Below are positions 35,104-42,754 of a stretch of 64,000 nt of DNA, piece by piece. A program made the translations under genes and the position numbers. This DNA is from Hyunsoonleella aquatilis (GTDB lineage: Bacteria; Bacteroidota; Bacteroidia; Flavobacteriales; Flavobacteriaceae). Where the stretch lies: NCBI RefSeq assembly GCF_014270105.1, contig NZ_JACNMF010000001.1, forward strand, positions 248,001-312,000. Reading direction: 5' to 3'. Each line of letters starts with the position of its first letter. Within the stretch, counting starts at the first letter, position 1. The notes under the pieces were generated by a model. The model had not been told where the DNA came from. It made no database searches and was given only the letters and a program-made list of their open reading frames with translations.

Positions 35104-35290
35104 GATACAAAATTTACATGAGAATGTACTCTGAGTAAGTCAAGGTTTAAAACCCTTTCAAGAAAAGGGGATAACCAATAACCAAGAAAACGAACTGCCC
35201 TAACATTAGATTTCAATTGAAACTCTAAATCCCTCAACAAATGAAGCGTAGGGTCAAAATCAATCTATTGTTCCATCTATTTCAATAGAG

Positions 35291-35309
35291 ATATTGCAAT
35301 ATTACGATA
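35291..35309. promoter_or_regulatory. ArsR operator, distal copy
   Basis: Exact direct repeat of 35089-35107, containing the inner palindrome ATATTGCAATAT. It lies 202 bp from the proximal copy with no gene between, and 52 bp beyond the stop of the next gene. The intervening DNA has no ORF I can support. Confidence 0.6.
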
Positions 35310-35360
35310 ATATACCAAAAAAATAAAGACCAAAAGCAGTCACCTTTGGCCAAATTCATT

Positions 35361-35837
35361 TTACAATCCCGCAAACCATTTCTGGAAATGCTCACCTAAT
35401 AATGGAACAGTTTTCTTCTCTCCACTTAAAGACCCTAGTAAACTAATGACCCATAGAATTAATACAAAAACCCAGGCAATAATATTTACAAAAGGAATGA
35501 AACTAGCTACGATTCCCAAAAGCGCAATCCCCAACATCTGACGGATATAAAATGACCCCAATTCTGTTTTATTGCTGCCATTCATTATTAACGCAATTAT
35601 CCACCCAATTAAAGTGATGTGTGCAATAATCGCAACATTTTTCCCATCACTCAAAACCTCCTTTGCATCTTCTGCAAACTCGGAAGCCGTTTCCTTTGCT
35701 TCACTAGCAAATTCTTTTGCCTTTTCCTTGGCGTCATCTGCTATTTCTCCAGCTTTGTCCGCCGCTTTTTTGGCGCCATCTTTGGCGTCGCCTAACATAT
35801 CGTTTAAGTCGTCCCCTAAATTTTTTTCGTCTGACAT
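35361..35837 (-). CDS. Amphipathic-repeat plus DUF4870-like membrane protein
   Basis: 158 residues in two parts. Residues about 10-65 are repeats of AKD/AKE heptads (DAKDGAKKAADKAGEIADDAKEK...), an 11-residue amphipathic helix resembling apolipoprotein or LEA/YtxH proteins. Residues about 70-155 carry three membrane segments of the DUF4870/Tic20-like fold (LIGWIIALIMNG, MLGIALLGIVASF, AWVFVLILWVISLL). The soluble helix would lie on the membrane surface. The arrangement suggests a stress protein that tunes the membrane, which is inference. Confidence 0.82.
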   Translation of the reverse strand: MSDEKNLGDDLNDMLGDAKDGAKKAADKAGEIADDAKEKAKEFASEAKETASEFAEDAKEVLSDGKNVAIIAHITLIGWIIALIMNGSNKTELGSFYIRQMLGIALLGIVASFIPFVNIIAWVFVLILWVISLLGSLSGEKKTVPLLGEHFQKWFAGL

Positions 35838-35931
35838 GATTATTAATTTTTTTGATTAGAATTTAAAAGTACTAAAAAATACATTTACTACTAACTATAT
35901 GTGTTTCAAAGTTTAAAAACGTTACGTACTG

Positions 35932-36696
35932 CTATCGAAACAACATAATCAACCCTCCAATAGCGGTAACAATAATGATAAACTTCCGGTAATTGACATT
36001 GGAAATTTGTCGCACCAAAGCTACCCCCAGAAAGAATCCTATTACCACCACAGGTATCAAAGTCATATTTAATACGAGCGTATCCTTTGAAACCGTATGC
36101 CATACAAAAAAATGAAAAGGCAATTTAAACACATTGATAATAAAGAATAGCCAGGCCGCCGTACCAATAAATTCATTTTTAGGCAAGCGCATGGCCAGGA
36201 AATAAATGTTGGAAATCGGTCCCGCCAAATTCCCAATCATAGTTGTAAAACCCGCCAAGAAACCTGCAGAATTCGAAAACCATTTATTATGGGGAATCTT
36301 ATCCGATTTTCGCCGTTCAAAATACAACATAATTCCAATCGACCCCATGATGATTATGGCCATCACCCTTTTGAACACTACCTCAGAAATGGCATCACCT
36401 ACCCAAACACCCACCAAAACCCCTATTACCATAGAAGGTAACAGCTTTTTGATAAAGCGCCACTGTGTATGCCGGTTATAATAGCTTACGGCGATAATAT
36501 CAGCCGAAATCAGCATCGGCAACAAAATTCCAGTGGACGCCTTCTCACCAAACACGAAGGCCAAAATAATGACGATAATAATCCCAATGCCCTTTATTCC
36601 AGATTTTGAAAACCCAAGAATAAACACGGCAAAACCAATAGCCGTCCATTGCAGAGCAGATAAATTATAGGATTGAAGAATTTCCGCTACGCCCAA
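35932..36696 (-). CDS. TSUP (TauE/SafE) family anion permease
   Basis: 254-residue inner-membrane protein with about eight transmembrane segments. The start codon is TTG at 36696, six bp after the upstream VOC gene stop, so the two are probably one transcript. Family signatures include GFSKSGIKG in the first loop and the mirrored KLLPSMVIGVLVGVWVG. TSUP proteins export or import sulfite, sulfoacetate and related anions. The substrate here is unknown; no sulfur gene lies nearby. Confidence 0.85.
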   Translation of the reverse strand: MGVAEILQSYNLSALQWTAIGFAVFILGFSKSGIKGIGIIIVIILAFVFGEKASTGILLPMLISADIIAVSYYNRHTQWRFIKKLLPSMVIGVLVGVWVGDAISEVVFKRVMAIIIMGSIGIMLYFERRKSDKIPHNKWFSNSAGFLAGFTTMIGNLAGPISNIYFLAMRLPKNEFIGTAAWLFFIINVFKLPFHFFVWHTVSKDTLVLNMTLIPVVVIGFFLGVALVRQISNVNYRKFIIIVTAIGGLIMLFR

Positions 36697-36702
36697 AAAA
36701 TA

Positions 36703-37089
36703 TTATTTAAAAACATCATCAATAGGTTCCCAGAGCTCAATTTTGTTACCATCGTTATCTAAAATCCAACCGAATTTACCATATTCATATTCTTCCATTT
36801 CTCCCACAACAGTAACGCCTTCTTCCCTTAAAATCTTCAAAAGTTCCACCAAATTTTCAACCCGATAGTTGAACATGAAATCCTTTTTTGACGGTTCGTA
36901 ATAGGTGGTACTATCAGAAAATGGGCTCCATTGGGTAGAGCAGTCCTTGCCCTCCTTATTTTTCCACCAAAAGGTGCACCCGTAATCGTCCGTATTGAAG
37001 CCCAAATGGGTTCTATACCAGTCTTTTGTAGCCTTCGGATCCTTTGTTTTAAAGAACAACCCGCCAATTCCAGTCACTCTGTTTTTCAT
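36703..37089 (-). CDS. VOC-fold (glyoxalase-like) protein
   Basis: 128 residues of VOC fold, starting MKNRVTGIGGLFFKTKDPKATKDWY and ending GNKIELWEP. The reading frame stays open upstream to 37149, but those extra residues come from the 5'-lying structured repeat at 37113-37239, so ATG 37089 is chosen. Candidate metal ligands are His and Glu in the LGFNT and KIELWE region. The substrate is unknown. It overlaps nothing and is followed closely by the TSUP permease. Confidence 0.88.
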   Translation of the reverse strand: MKNRVTGIGGLFFKTKDPKATKDWYRTHLGFNTDDYGCTFWWKNKEGKDCSTQWSPFSDSTTYYEPSKKDFMFNYRVENLVELLKILREEGVTVVGEMEEYEYGKFGWILDNDGNKIELWEPIDDVFK

Positions 37090-37112
37090 TTCAAAAATTG
37101 TTAATTTATTTT

Positions 37113-37239
37113 GGGCGTTTCCCTCGATGTATATGCCGAAAGTTTTCAAACATATACGTCCTCGGGTCGGGCTTTCCGTTCCAAGTCCTCGCGCCCTTCT
37201 GATGGGGCGCTGTGGGCTTTCCTCTACAATCCCTAACGC
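37113..37239 (-). ncRNA. Flavo-1-like structured repeat, copy A
   Basis: On the minus strand it begins GCGTTAGGGATTG and ends AACGCCC, so that GCGTT pairs with AACGC. Inside are a hairpin (GCGCCC/GGGCGC), the core GAAAGCCCGAC and a second hairpin with GTATATG/CATATAC stem. Copies B and C share the ends and core. From memory the shape recalls the multicopy Flavo-1 RNA motif of Flavobacteria, which I cannot verify here. It sits between the DUF1801 gene and the VOC gene in their direction of transcription. Confidence 0.6.
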
Positions 37240-37262
37240 AGCTCCCGTTATTTTTACAAAAC

Positions 37263-37721
37263 CTAGGTTCTCTTTATGGCACTTTCGTAAATTTCAATCC
37301 ATTCCTCGCAGGTCATTTTTCGCGTTAATTCCCCAATCAAGTCAAAAGGAATGTCGTCCAAATGTTTAAAGCGAATACAACTTTTTCCCATATCCAGTTT
37401 TCGTTTGGAATGTTTTGGAAATTCACTAACAAACCAATCAGACAATTCCTTTTTAGCATAAATCCCACTGTGATACAGGTTTACCGAATTTTTCTGCGAC
37501 GCAAAACTCATAAAAGGTAATGGCGTCTTCGGGTCGCAATGATAGCCGTCCGGATACACCGAATGTGGCACATAGTAACCTATCATCTTATAAATCATAC
37601 CCTCCTCAAAGCCTTTTGGGAGGTTGTCATTGATTGTTTTTCGAAGTTTTTTCAAGTTCTCCTGCCGCTCTTCTGGTACTTGTCCGATGTAATCTTCCGG
37701 GGAACTGGCGTCGTATTGCAT
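37263..37721 (-). CDS. DUF1801 domain protein
   Basis: 152 residues: SPEDYIGQVPEERQENLKKLRKTINDNLPKGFEEGMIYKMIGYYVP is the N-terminal half of DUF1801, followed by the conserved PLPFMSFASQKNSVNLYHSGIY and KSCIRFKHLDDIPFDLIGEL. The DUF1801/YdhG-like fold occurs as single-domain proteins; iron-chaperone-like roles have been suggested, but the activity here is unknown. It follows the DUF4199 gene by 4 bp and is therefore in its transcript. Confidence 0.88.
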   Translation of the reverse strand: MQYDASSPEDYIGQVPEERQENLKKLRKTINDNLPKGFEEGMIYKMIGYYVPHSVYPDGYHCDPKTPLPFMSFASQKNSVNLYHSGIYAKKELSDWFVSEFPKHSKRKLDMGKSCIRFKHLDDIPFDLIGELTRKMTCEEWIEIYESAIKRT

Positions 37722-37725
37722 AATT

Positions 37726-38232
37726 TTATTTACGTTGAAGGATTAAACCTGAAACTAAAGATATAACAAATCCAATGAGTACCACCGTGAAAAACATTAA
37801 AAAAGCCATGAAACCAGAACCTCCGTAGTCCTCCATCTGTTGTGTCAATTCTGCCTTTTTCACTTGAAATTCTTCTTGGGATAGGGTAGTTTCCATTGCT
37901 TTTAATGTGGTTTCCAGATATTCATTCGCAAAATTGGGGTTTATTATTGTTGTATAAATATAATCGGCGAGGCCCACACCAACTCCAACCAAAACCGAAA
38001 TCAAAAGGCCAATAACGATAGCTTTCCCCAAAGAAACCACTCCTCCATTTACCTTGTCGCGATAATGTTTTATGCCGAAAAAAATAAACGACAGGGATGC
38101 CACCATTGTGGCATACCCCAATATTTCCTGGGAGGTATAGCTTAGTCCGTCCCCAAAAGTAAGTGCCAAAAGAAAACAAAGTATTCCTGTTAAAAGTCCA
38201 TAAAGACCGTATTTGATTACGGTTGGTTTCAT
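37726..38232 (-). CDS. DUF4199 membrane protein
   Basis: 168 residues with four membrane segments: YGLYGLLTGILCFLLALTF, LGYATMVASLSFIFFGIKHY, AIVIGLLISVLVGVGVGLADY and FLMFFTVVLIGFVISLVSGLI. A soluble helical insertion (TLKAMETTLSQEEFQVKKAELTQQM) between segments 3 and 4 is typical of DUF4199. FGIKHYRDKVNGG is the family signature. Function unknown. It is in an operon-like set with the DUF1801 gene. Confidence 0.88.
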   Translation of the reverse strand: MKPTVIKYGLYGLLTGILCFLLALTFGDGLSYTSQEILGYATMVASLSFIFFGIKHYRDKVNGGVVSLGKAIVIGLLISVLVGVGVGLADYIYTTIINPNFANEYLETTLKAMETTLSQEEFQVKKAELTQQMEDYGGSGFMAFLMFFTVVLIGFVISLVSGLILQRK

Positions 38233-38259
38233 CTTAAAAATTTGATTTGATTGATGGTT

Positions 38260-38631
38260 TTACACGTGCTGATCTATTAAAATAGTATTGCCATCAGGAT
38301 CGGTAAGTACGATGTTTGCTGGACCTGAGGTATTTTCATCGGCTTCCCTTTCTAATGGAATCCCCTCTGATTTTAAATGTTTTTGAATCGTTCTGACATC
38401 GTCATAATCTTCCAAGGTCTGGGCATTTTCGTCCCAACCCGGATTAAAAGTGAGGATATTTTGCTCAAACATCCCTTGGAATAAACCCACTAAGGCATTG
38501 CCGTTTTTCATAATGAGATAGTTCTGCTCGATGTTGCCTGCAAAAACACTGAATCCTAAATTTTCATAAAACGCTTTTGATTTATGAATGTCCTTCACAC
38601 TTAAACTGATGGAAAATGCTCCTAATTTCAT
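38260..38631 (-). CDS. VOC-fold (glyoxalase-like) protein
   Basis: 123 residues from the ATG at 38631; the eight codons before it in the open frame are discarded because MKLGAFSISLSVKDIHKSKAFYENLGF is the normal VOC opening. It ends NIVLTDPDGNTILIDQHV. The third VOC gene in 6 kb. It is upstream of the DUF4199/DUF1801 pair by 27 bp and could share its transcript. Confidence 0.88.
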   Translation of the reverse strand: MKLGAFSISLSVKDIHKSKAFYENLGFSVFAGNIEQNYLIMKNGNALVGLFQGMFEQNILTFNPGWDENAQTLEDYDDVRTIQKHLKSEGIPLEREADENTSGPANIVLTDPDGNTILIDQHV

Positions 38632-38767
38632 ATAGTTAAAATTTTGATGAATCAATTTGAAACAAAGCTAAGGATGAAGCAGAAATGGGGAGTCATACTA
38701 AAGTACCAAAATGCGAATACTTTAGTTTAAAAGTATGAAAAATAATGAGATTTGAAAGTAGTCTTTT

Positions 38768-38857
38768 AACACACCCCTTACTCCCCTCTTACTAGAGGGG
38801 AAACTCATACGCAACATTTTCCCTCCTAAAAAGGAGGGGTTAAGGGAGGTGTAAAAA
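38768..38857. repeat. Palindromic C/G-box repeat, MITE or REP-like
   Basis: The ends ACACCCCTTA (38771-38780) and TAAGGGAGGTGT (38841-38852) pair imperfectly. Two hairpins lie inside: CCCCTC/GAGGGG (38783-38788, 38795-38800) and CCCTCC/GGAGGG (38821-38826, 38833-38838). Elements of this C-rich type are common between flavobacterial genes. It lies just downstream of the LuxR-type gene. Confidence 0.6.
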
Positions 38858-38858
38858 A

Positions 38859-39269
38859 TCAAATAAGGTGATATTCTTTTGCAATTTGAAGTGCTTGTGT
38901 CCTCCGTTTTGCATTCAGCTTTACCAGTAAATTAGATACATGGGTTTTGATGGTGCTTTCAGAAAGAAACAATTTATCGGCTATTTCCTTATTAGACAAC
39001 CCCTCCGAAATAGCTTGAAGTACTTCGTATTCACGAGTAGTGATTTCAAGTTCCTTTATTTTTTGATGGTTTATCTCCCTAGAATTGGATGGCAGTTTAT
39101 GAAGGCTTTTTTTATTGATGTAGATGCCCACCACTAAAAATGCAAAGGCAATAATGGCAACAGCAAACTCCGTTTTTAGATTTCCCGAATGAATGGAATA
39201 GGTGCTCAATTGAAACAAAAGCACCAAGGCTAAAATCAATCCTGAAAAAACGAGAATGGTTTTTTTCAT
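38859..39269 (-). CDS. Membrane-anchored LuxR-type DNA-binding protein
   Basis: 136 residues with two membrane segments at about 6-24 and 36-54, then a LuxR helix-turn-helix (TTREYEVLQAISEGLSNKEIA, LSESTIKTHVSNLLVKLNAKRR) at about 75-135. There is no receiver domain and no kinase beside it, so it is a one-component regulator held at the membrane. Such small proteins are common in Bacteroidota. Its target may be the VOC/DUF4199 genes downstream, an inference from position. Confidence 0.9.
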   Translation of the reverse strand: MKKTILVFSGLILALVLLFQLSTYSIHSGNLKTEFAVAIIAFAFLVVGIYINKKSLHKLPSNSREINHQKIKELEITTREYEVLQAISEGLSNKEIADKLFLSESTIKTHVSNLLVKLNAKRRTQALQIAKEYHLI

Positions 39270-39278
39270 GGATTAAAT

Positions 39279-40214
39279 TTAGCAAAACTTCGCTTTAATT
39301 TTATCCACAATGGTTTGCGCCAGTTTTTCTTTGCTTTCTGCCGTCCAGCCTGCCACATGGGGGGATAATATCACATTTTTCGCTTGGATTAAATACTCAA
39401 AAGCCTCTGGCATTGTATCAGAAAACAAACTTTCAAAAGATTTTTTTTCGTATTCTAAAACATCAAGGCCTGCACCCAAAATTTTACCTGATTTTAAGGC
39501 AGAAACCAAATCGGAGGTCACTACACTTTTGCCGCGTGCCGTATTTAACAACCAAAACGGTTTTTTAAATTGATTTATAAATTCGGTATTCACCATATTT
39601 AAAGTTAATGGCGTTTGCGGTGTGTGGAGACTCACTACATCCACTTTTTCCTGAAACTCCTTTAAGCTGACTTGCTTTGCATTTTCGTCACCAACGCCAT
39701 CTTTAATATCGTAGCACAATACTTCAACATCAAAACCCCTTAGTTTTTTGGCGAATGCTTTCCCCATGTTACCGTAACCTATCAGGCCAACCGTTCTGCC
39801 ATCCAATTCAATGCCTCGGTTTTCCTCGCGTTGCCATTTACCTTGTCTGACTTCCTTATCGGATTTGTTTAATTTATTAAAAAGAGACAGTAGCATTCCG
39901 AGCGTATGTTCGCCAACGGCATTTCTATTGCCTTCGGGCGCTGAAATAAGATACACGCCTTTTTGTTTGGCGTAATCGCAATCGATATTTTCCAATCCCG
40001 CACCTACACGCCCAATAAACTTTAGCTTCGTGGCCGCATCCAAAAATTGTTTGTCGATAGTAAACCTACTTCGTATGATGATACCGTGGTAATCCGCTAT
40101 TTTTTCTTCAATCTCTCCTTTTGAAGACGTATAATCTTCATAGTTAGAAAACCCTAAAGCGTTGAGCTGATTTAATAGCAGTTCGTGATTGGTATCGAGG
40201 TGGAGTATTTTCAT
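39279..40214 (-). CDS. D-2-hydroxyacid dehydrogenase (NAD), phosphoglycerate dehydrogenase-like
   Basis: 311-residue enzyme. The Rossmann NAD site is GLIGYGNMGKAFAKKL (about 145-160). Catalytic residues are Arg in NTARGKS, Glu in GLDVLEYE and His in SPHVAGWT. Family members include SerA, glycerate and formate dehydrogenases; the length and lack of an ACT domain fit a stand-alone enzyme of the SerA-like group. The substrate is not defined by sequence. It lies between the LuxR-type gene and the ferredoxin gene, all on one strand. Confidence 0.9.
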   Translation of the reverse strand: MKILHLDTNHELLLNQLNALGFSNYEDYTSSKGEIEEKIADYHGIIIRSRFTIDKQFLDAATKLKFIGRVGAGLENIDCDYAKQKGVYLISAPEGNRNAVGEHTLGMLLSLFNKLNKSDKEVRQGKWQREENRGIELDGRTVGLIGYGNMGKAFAKKLRGFDVEVLCYDIKDGVGDENAKQVSLKEFQEKVDVVSLHTPQTPLTLNMVNTEFINQFKKPFWLLNTARGKSVVTSDLVSALKSGKILGAGLDVLEYEKKSFESLFSDTMPEAFEYLIQAKNVILSPHVAGWTAESKEKLAQTIVDKIKAKFC

Positions 40215-40292
40215 GGTGCAAATGTATGAATACCTAAATGTTATAAAAAAACTAAAAGCTCTGAAAGTTGTTTGGATTACTCTGGATAAAGT

Positions 40293-40393
40293 GCGTTAGG
40301 GATTGAGGCATTTGTTGAAGCTCCCCGACCATAGGAGGGAGCGACTGCCGAAAGCCCGACCCTCCCGATAGCTATCGGGAGTGGGTAACGCCC
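40293..40393 (+). ncRNA. Flavo-1-like structured repeat, copy B
   Basis: Starts GCGTTAGGGATTG and ends TAACGCCC; the ends pair (GCGTTA with TAACGC). Hairpin 1 is GCTCCC/GGGAGC; the core GAAAGCCCGAC follows; hairpin 2 is the perfect palindrome CTCCCGATAGCTATCGGGAG at 40362-40381. It lies opposite in strand to the flanking genes, in the gap between the ferredoxin stop and the dehydrogenase start, so it is probably an independent RNA gene or mobile repeat rather than a leader. Confidence 0.6.
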
Positions 40394-40442
40394 AAATAAG
40401 GATTAATCTAAAAACTTTGAAATTCTAAATTGGAAAGACGGA

Positions 40443-40775
40443 TTAACTCTCAGGCGCCAATTCTACCTCGAGGCCTTCCATTTCAGGAGTCATTTGGATT
40501 TGACAGCCCAAACGGGAATTGTCCTGAACGTCAAACGCTTCGGACAGCATGGCTTCTTCGTCATCGCTTTTTTCAGGCAACTCGGTATTGCTCAAAACAT
40601 AGCATTGGCAGGAGGCGCACATGGCCATACCGCCACAAACACCAATGGTACCTTCAGGTGCCAGCTCATAGGAGCGCACTACTTCCATTAAATTCATGGC
40701 CATATCGGTTGGCGCCATAATCTCGTGGGTTACGCCATCCCTATCCGTTATCTTGATGTTAATATCCTGACTCAT
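40443..40775 (-). CDS. fdx: 2Fe-2S ferredoxin
   Basis: 110 residues of plant/mitochondrial adrenodoxin-like ferredoxin. The cluster ligands are CGGMAMCASCQC (about residues 46-57, with the pattern CxxxxxCxxC) plus CQIQM near 89. It acts as a one-electron carrier in the cytosol. The next gene downstream in the same direction, after a 228-bp gap with the copy B repeat, is a dehydrogenase; upstream at 40889 lies Nfu. The set forms an iron-sulfur neighbourhood. Confidence 0.92.
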   Translation of the reverse strand: MSQDINIKITDRDGVTHEIMAPTDMAMNLMEVVRSYELAPEGTIGVCGGMAMCASCQCYVLSNTELPEKSDDEEAMLSEAFDVQDNSRLGCQIQMTPEMEGLEVELAPES

Positions 40776-40888
40776 CTGTAAAAATTATGATTACGCTAGT
40801 TGCACTACATTTTGCGTGCCAAAAGTATTATTTATTCTGGGATTTTTCTAAAAAAATATGTAGTAAAATGGGTTTTTGGAGGATGATT

Positions 40889-41131
40889 TTATACATCAAT
40901 ATTAATGACTTCCTCAATCTGTGGTGCGTGCTTTTTGATGGTCATTTCTACACCCGATTTTAAGGTCATTTGATTGACGCTACAACCTACACATGCACCC
41001 TGTAATTGCACCCTTACCAACCTATCGTCTTCAATGGACAGCAACGAAATATCCCCGCCATCACTTTGCAAAAACGGACGGATTTCGTCAAGTGCTTTTT
41101 CAACGTTTGTTTTTATTTCTTCTGAGGTCAT
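40889..41131 (-). CDS. nfu: NifU C-terminal domain protein (Nfu)
   Basis: 80 residues: only the Nfu domain, LDEIRPFLQSDGGDISLL with the cluster ligands in GACVGCSVNQMT. It transfers [4Fe-4S] clusters to target enzymes. It starts 3 bp after the end of the Mrp gene, so the two are one transcript. No A-type or scaffold gene is near. Confidence 0.93.
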   Translation of the reverse strand: MTSEEIKTNVEKALDEIRPFLQSDGGDISLLSIEDDRLVRVQLQGACVGCSVNQMTLKSGVEMTIKKHAPQIEEVINIDV

Positions 41132-41134
41132 GTC

Positions 41135-42271
41135 TTATTTCTTTATGGCCGCGCAACCAGCCATTGTGGTGATTTTTATTGCTTCGGTTGGCGGTAGGCT
41201 TTCATTTCGATTCACTACTTCCTGAACCACATTTTGGGTTAAAGTTTCAAAAGCTTGTTCCATTGGGGTTGCCGTTTGCAAAGCGGCCGGGTGCCCCACA
41301 TCACCGGCTTCCCTGATACTTTGCACTAACGGGATTTCTCCTAAAAACGGTACGCCTAAATCTTCTGCAAGGTGTTTTGCACCTTCTTTTCCAAAAATAT
41401 AGTACTTATTATCCGGCAATTCTTCAGGAGTAAAGTACGCCATATTTTCAATAATTCCTAAAACTGGCACTTGTATGCTGTCTTGTTGGAACATAGCTAC
41501 GCCTTTTTTGGCATCTGCCAAAGCGATATTTTGTGGTGTACTTACCACGACCGCTCCAGTAATTGGTAGGGACTGCATAATACTCAAATGGATATCCCCT
41601 GTGCCAGGAGGCAAGTCCAACAAAAGGAAATCCAATTCGCCCCAATGCGCATCAAATATCATCTGATTTAAAGCCTTCGCCGCCATCGGCCCACGCCAAA
41701 CTACGGCTTGGTTGGGCTGGGTAAAAAATCCTATGGATAGTATTTTTACACCGTAATTCTCGATAGGTTTCATTTTTGATTTTCCTTCGATATTAACGGC
41801 TAACGGTTTTTCATCGGCCACATCAAACATGATAGGAATGGACGGCCCATAAATATCGGCGTCCAAAACACCCACTTTAAATCCCATTTTTGCCAAAGTC
41901 ACCGCTAAGTTAGCCGTTACGGTAGATTTCCCTACACCTCCTTTTCCTGAGGCCACGGCCACAATATTTTGAATGCCGGGAATGGGCTTCCCTTTAATTA
42001 CATTGGCTTTTGGTTTTGCAGGAGCTTCAACTTTGACATTTACAGTTATTTTGGCTTTTTCGTACACCTTCTCGTGGATGGTTTTTAGGATATCCACCTC
42101 TGTACGTTTTTTAGCCTGCAAACTCGGGTTTTTAATGGTAATATCTACAATTACCTCATCTGCAAAGGTCACTACGTTTTTCACGGCACCACTTTCCACC
42201 ATATTTTGTCCCTCACCAGGAACGGTAATGGTTTCCAGTGCTTTTAATATATCTTGTTTTTTTAGCTTCAT
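41135..42271 (-). CDS. Mrp/ApbC-type Fe-S carrier ATPase
   Basis: 378 residues. An N-terminal DUF59 domain (KALETITVPGEGQNM) is followed by the ParA/MinD ATPase with deviant Walker A SGKGGVGKSTVTANLA (about 107-122), Walker B DADIYGPS and LLDLPPGTGD. The usual C-terminal CxxC of ApbC is absent: the segment reads ENMAYFTPEELPDNKYYIFG. The only Cys of the protein is near the end (MAGCAAIKK). The ATG 42271 was chosen over the upstream 13 codons. It is co-transcribed with nfu. Confidence 0.92.
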   Translation of the reverse strand: MKLKKQDILKALETITVPGEGQNMVESGAVKNVVTFADEVIVDITIKNPSLQAKKRTEVDILKTIHEKVYEKAKITVNVKVEAPAKPKANVIKGKPIPGIQNIVAVASGKGGVGKSTVTANLAVTLAKMGFKVGVLDADIYGPSIPIMFDVADEKPLAVNIEGKSKMKPIENYGVKILSIGFFTQPNQAVVWRGPMAAKALNQMIFDAHWGELDFLLLDLPPGTGDIHLSIMQSLPITGAVVVSTPQNIALADAKKGVAMFQQDSIQVPVLGIIENMAYFTPEELPDNKYYIFGKEGAKHLAEDLGVPFLGEIPLVQSIREAGDVGHPAALQTATPMEQAFETLTQNVVQEVVNRNESLPPTEAIKITTMAGCAAIKK

Positions 42272-42423
42272 TTCCCAATTAAGAATCATTCTAAATGCAA
42301 AGATAATCAATAATGGCAGAAGACAGACGGCTGGTGCTAGAAGTTTTGATTATGTGGATATTGGGTTTGGTTATGGGTTGAAATATGTAATTATTTGTAA
42401 ATTTTTGAAAAATTAGGAAATAA

Positions 42424-42753
42424 TTACAATTCCCTCCCTGGGTCCCAAAACACGGCTTCAAAATTTTGGATTTGGTTATCAACAACTTCGATGCCTTCAC
42501 TTTCCAAAAGCTGTTGCATGAGGTTGGTGCCGTCAAAATGGTGTTTGCCAGTCAACAACCCCTTTCTGTTGACCACGCGGTGCGCAGGAACATCCTTTCC
42601 TCCCGAACCGTTCATGGCATAGCCCACCATTCTTGCGCTTCTAACCGCACCCAAATATTTGGCGATGGCGCCGTAACTGGTGACCCTTCCGTAAGGAATC
42701 AAACGGGTAACTTCGTAGACCTTATCAAAGAAATTCAAGGTTTCTTGTTTCAT
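42424..42753 (-). CDS. Alkyltransferase-like (ATL) DNA-repair protein
   Basis: 109 residues of the MGMT/AdaB C-terminal fold. The active-site motif reads VPAHRVVN with Ala57 where methyltransferases have the alkyl-accepting Cys (PCHRV). It is therefore an ATL protein that binds O6-alkylguanine lesions without repairing them and recruits nucleotide excision repair. DNA-reader features are YGRVTSYGAIAKYLG and the wing SARMVGYAM. It starts just after the LysE-type gene stop. Confidence 0.93.
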   Translation of the reverse strand: MKQETLNFFDKVYEVTRLIPYGRVTSYGAIAKYLGAVRSARMVGYAMNGSGGKDVPAHRVVNRKGLLTGKHHFDGTNLMQQLLESEGIEVVDNQIQNFEAVFWDPGREL

Positions 42754-42754
42754 C

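Noticed and set aside
35111-35290. A small gene between the two ArsR operators
   Set aside because: No frame with a credible start and length is open across the gap on either strand.
37090-37149. N-terminal extension of the VOC protein at 36703
   Set aside because: The extension is encoded by the structured repeat and does not match VOC proteins.
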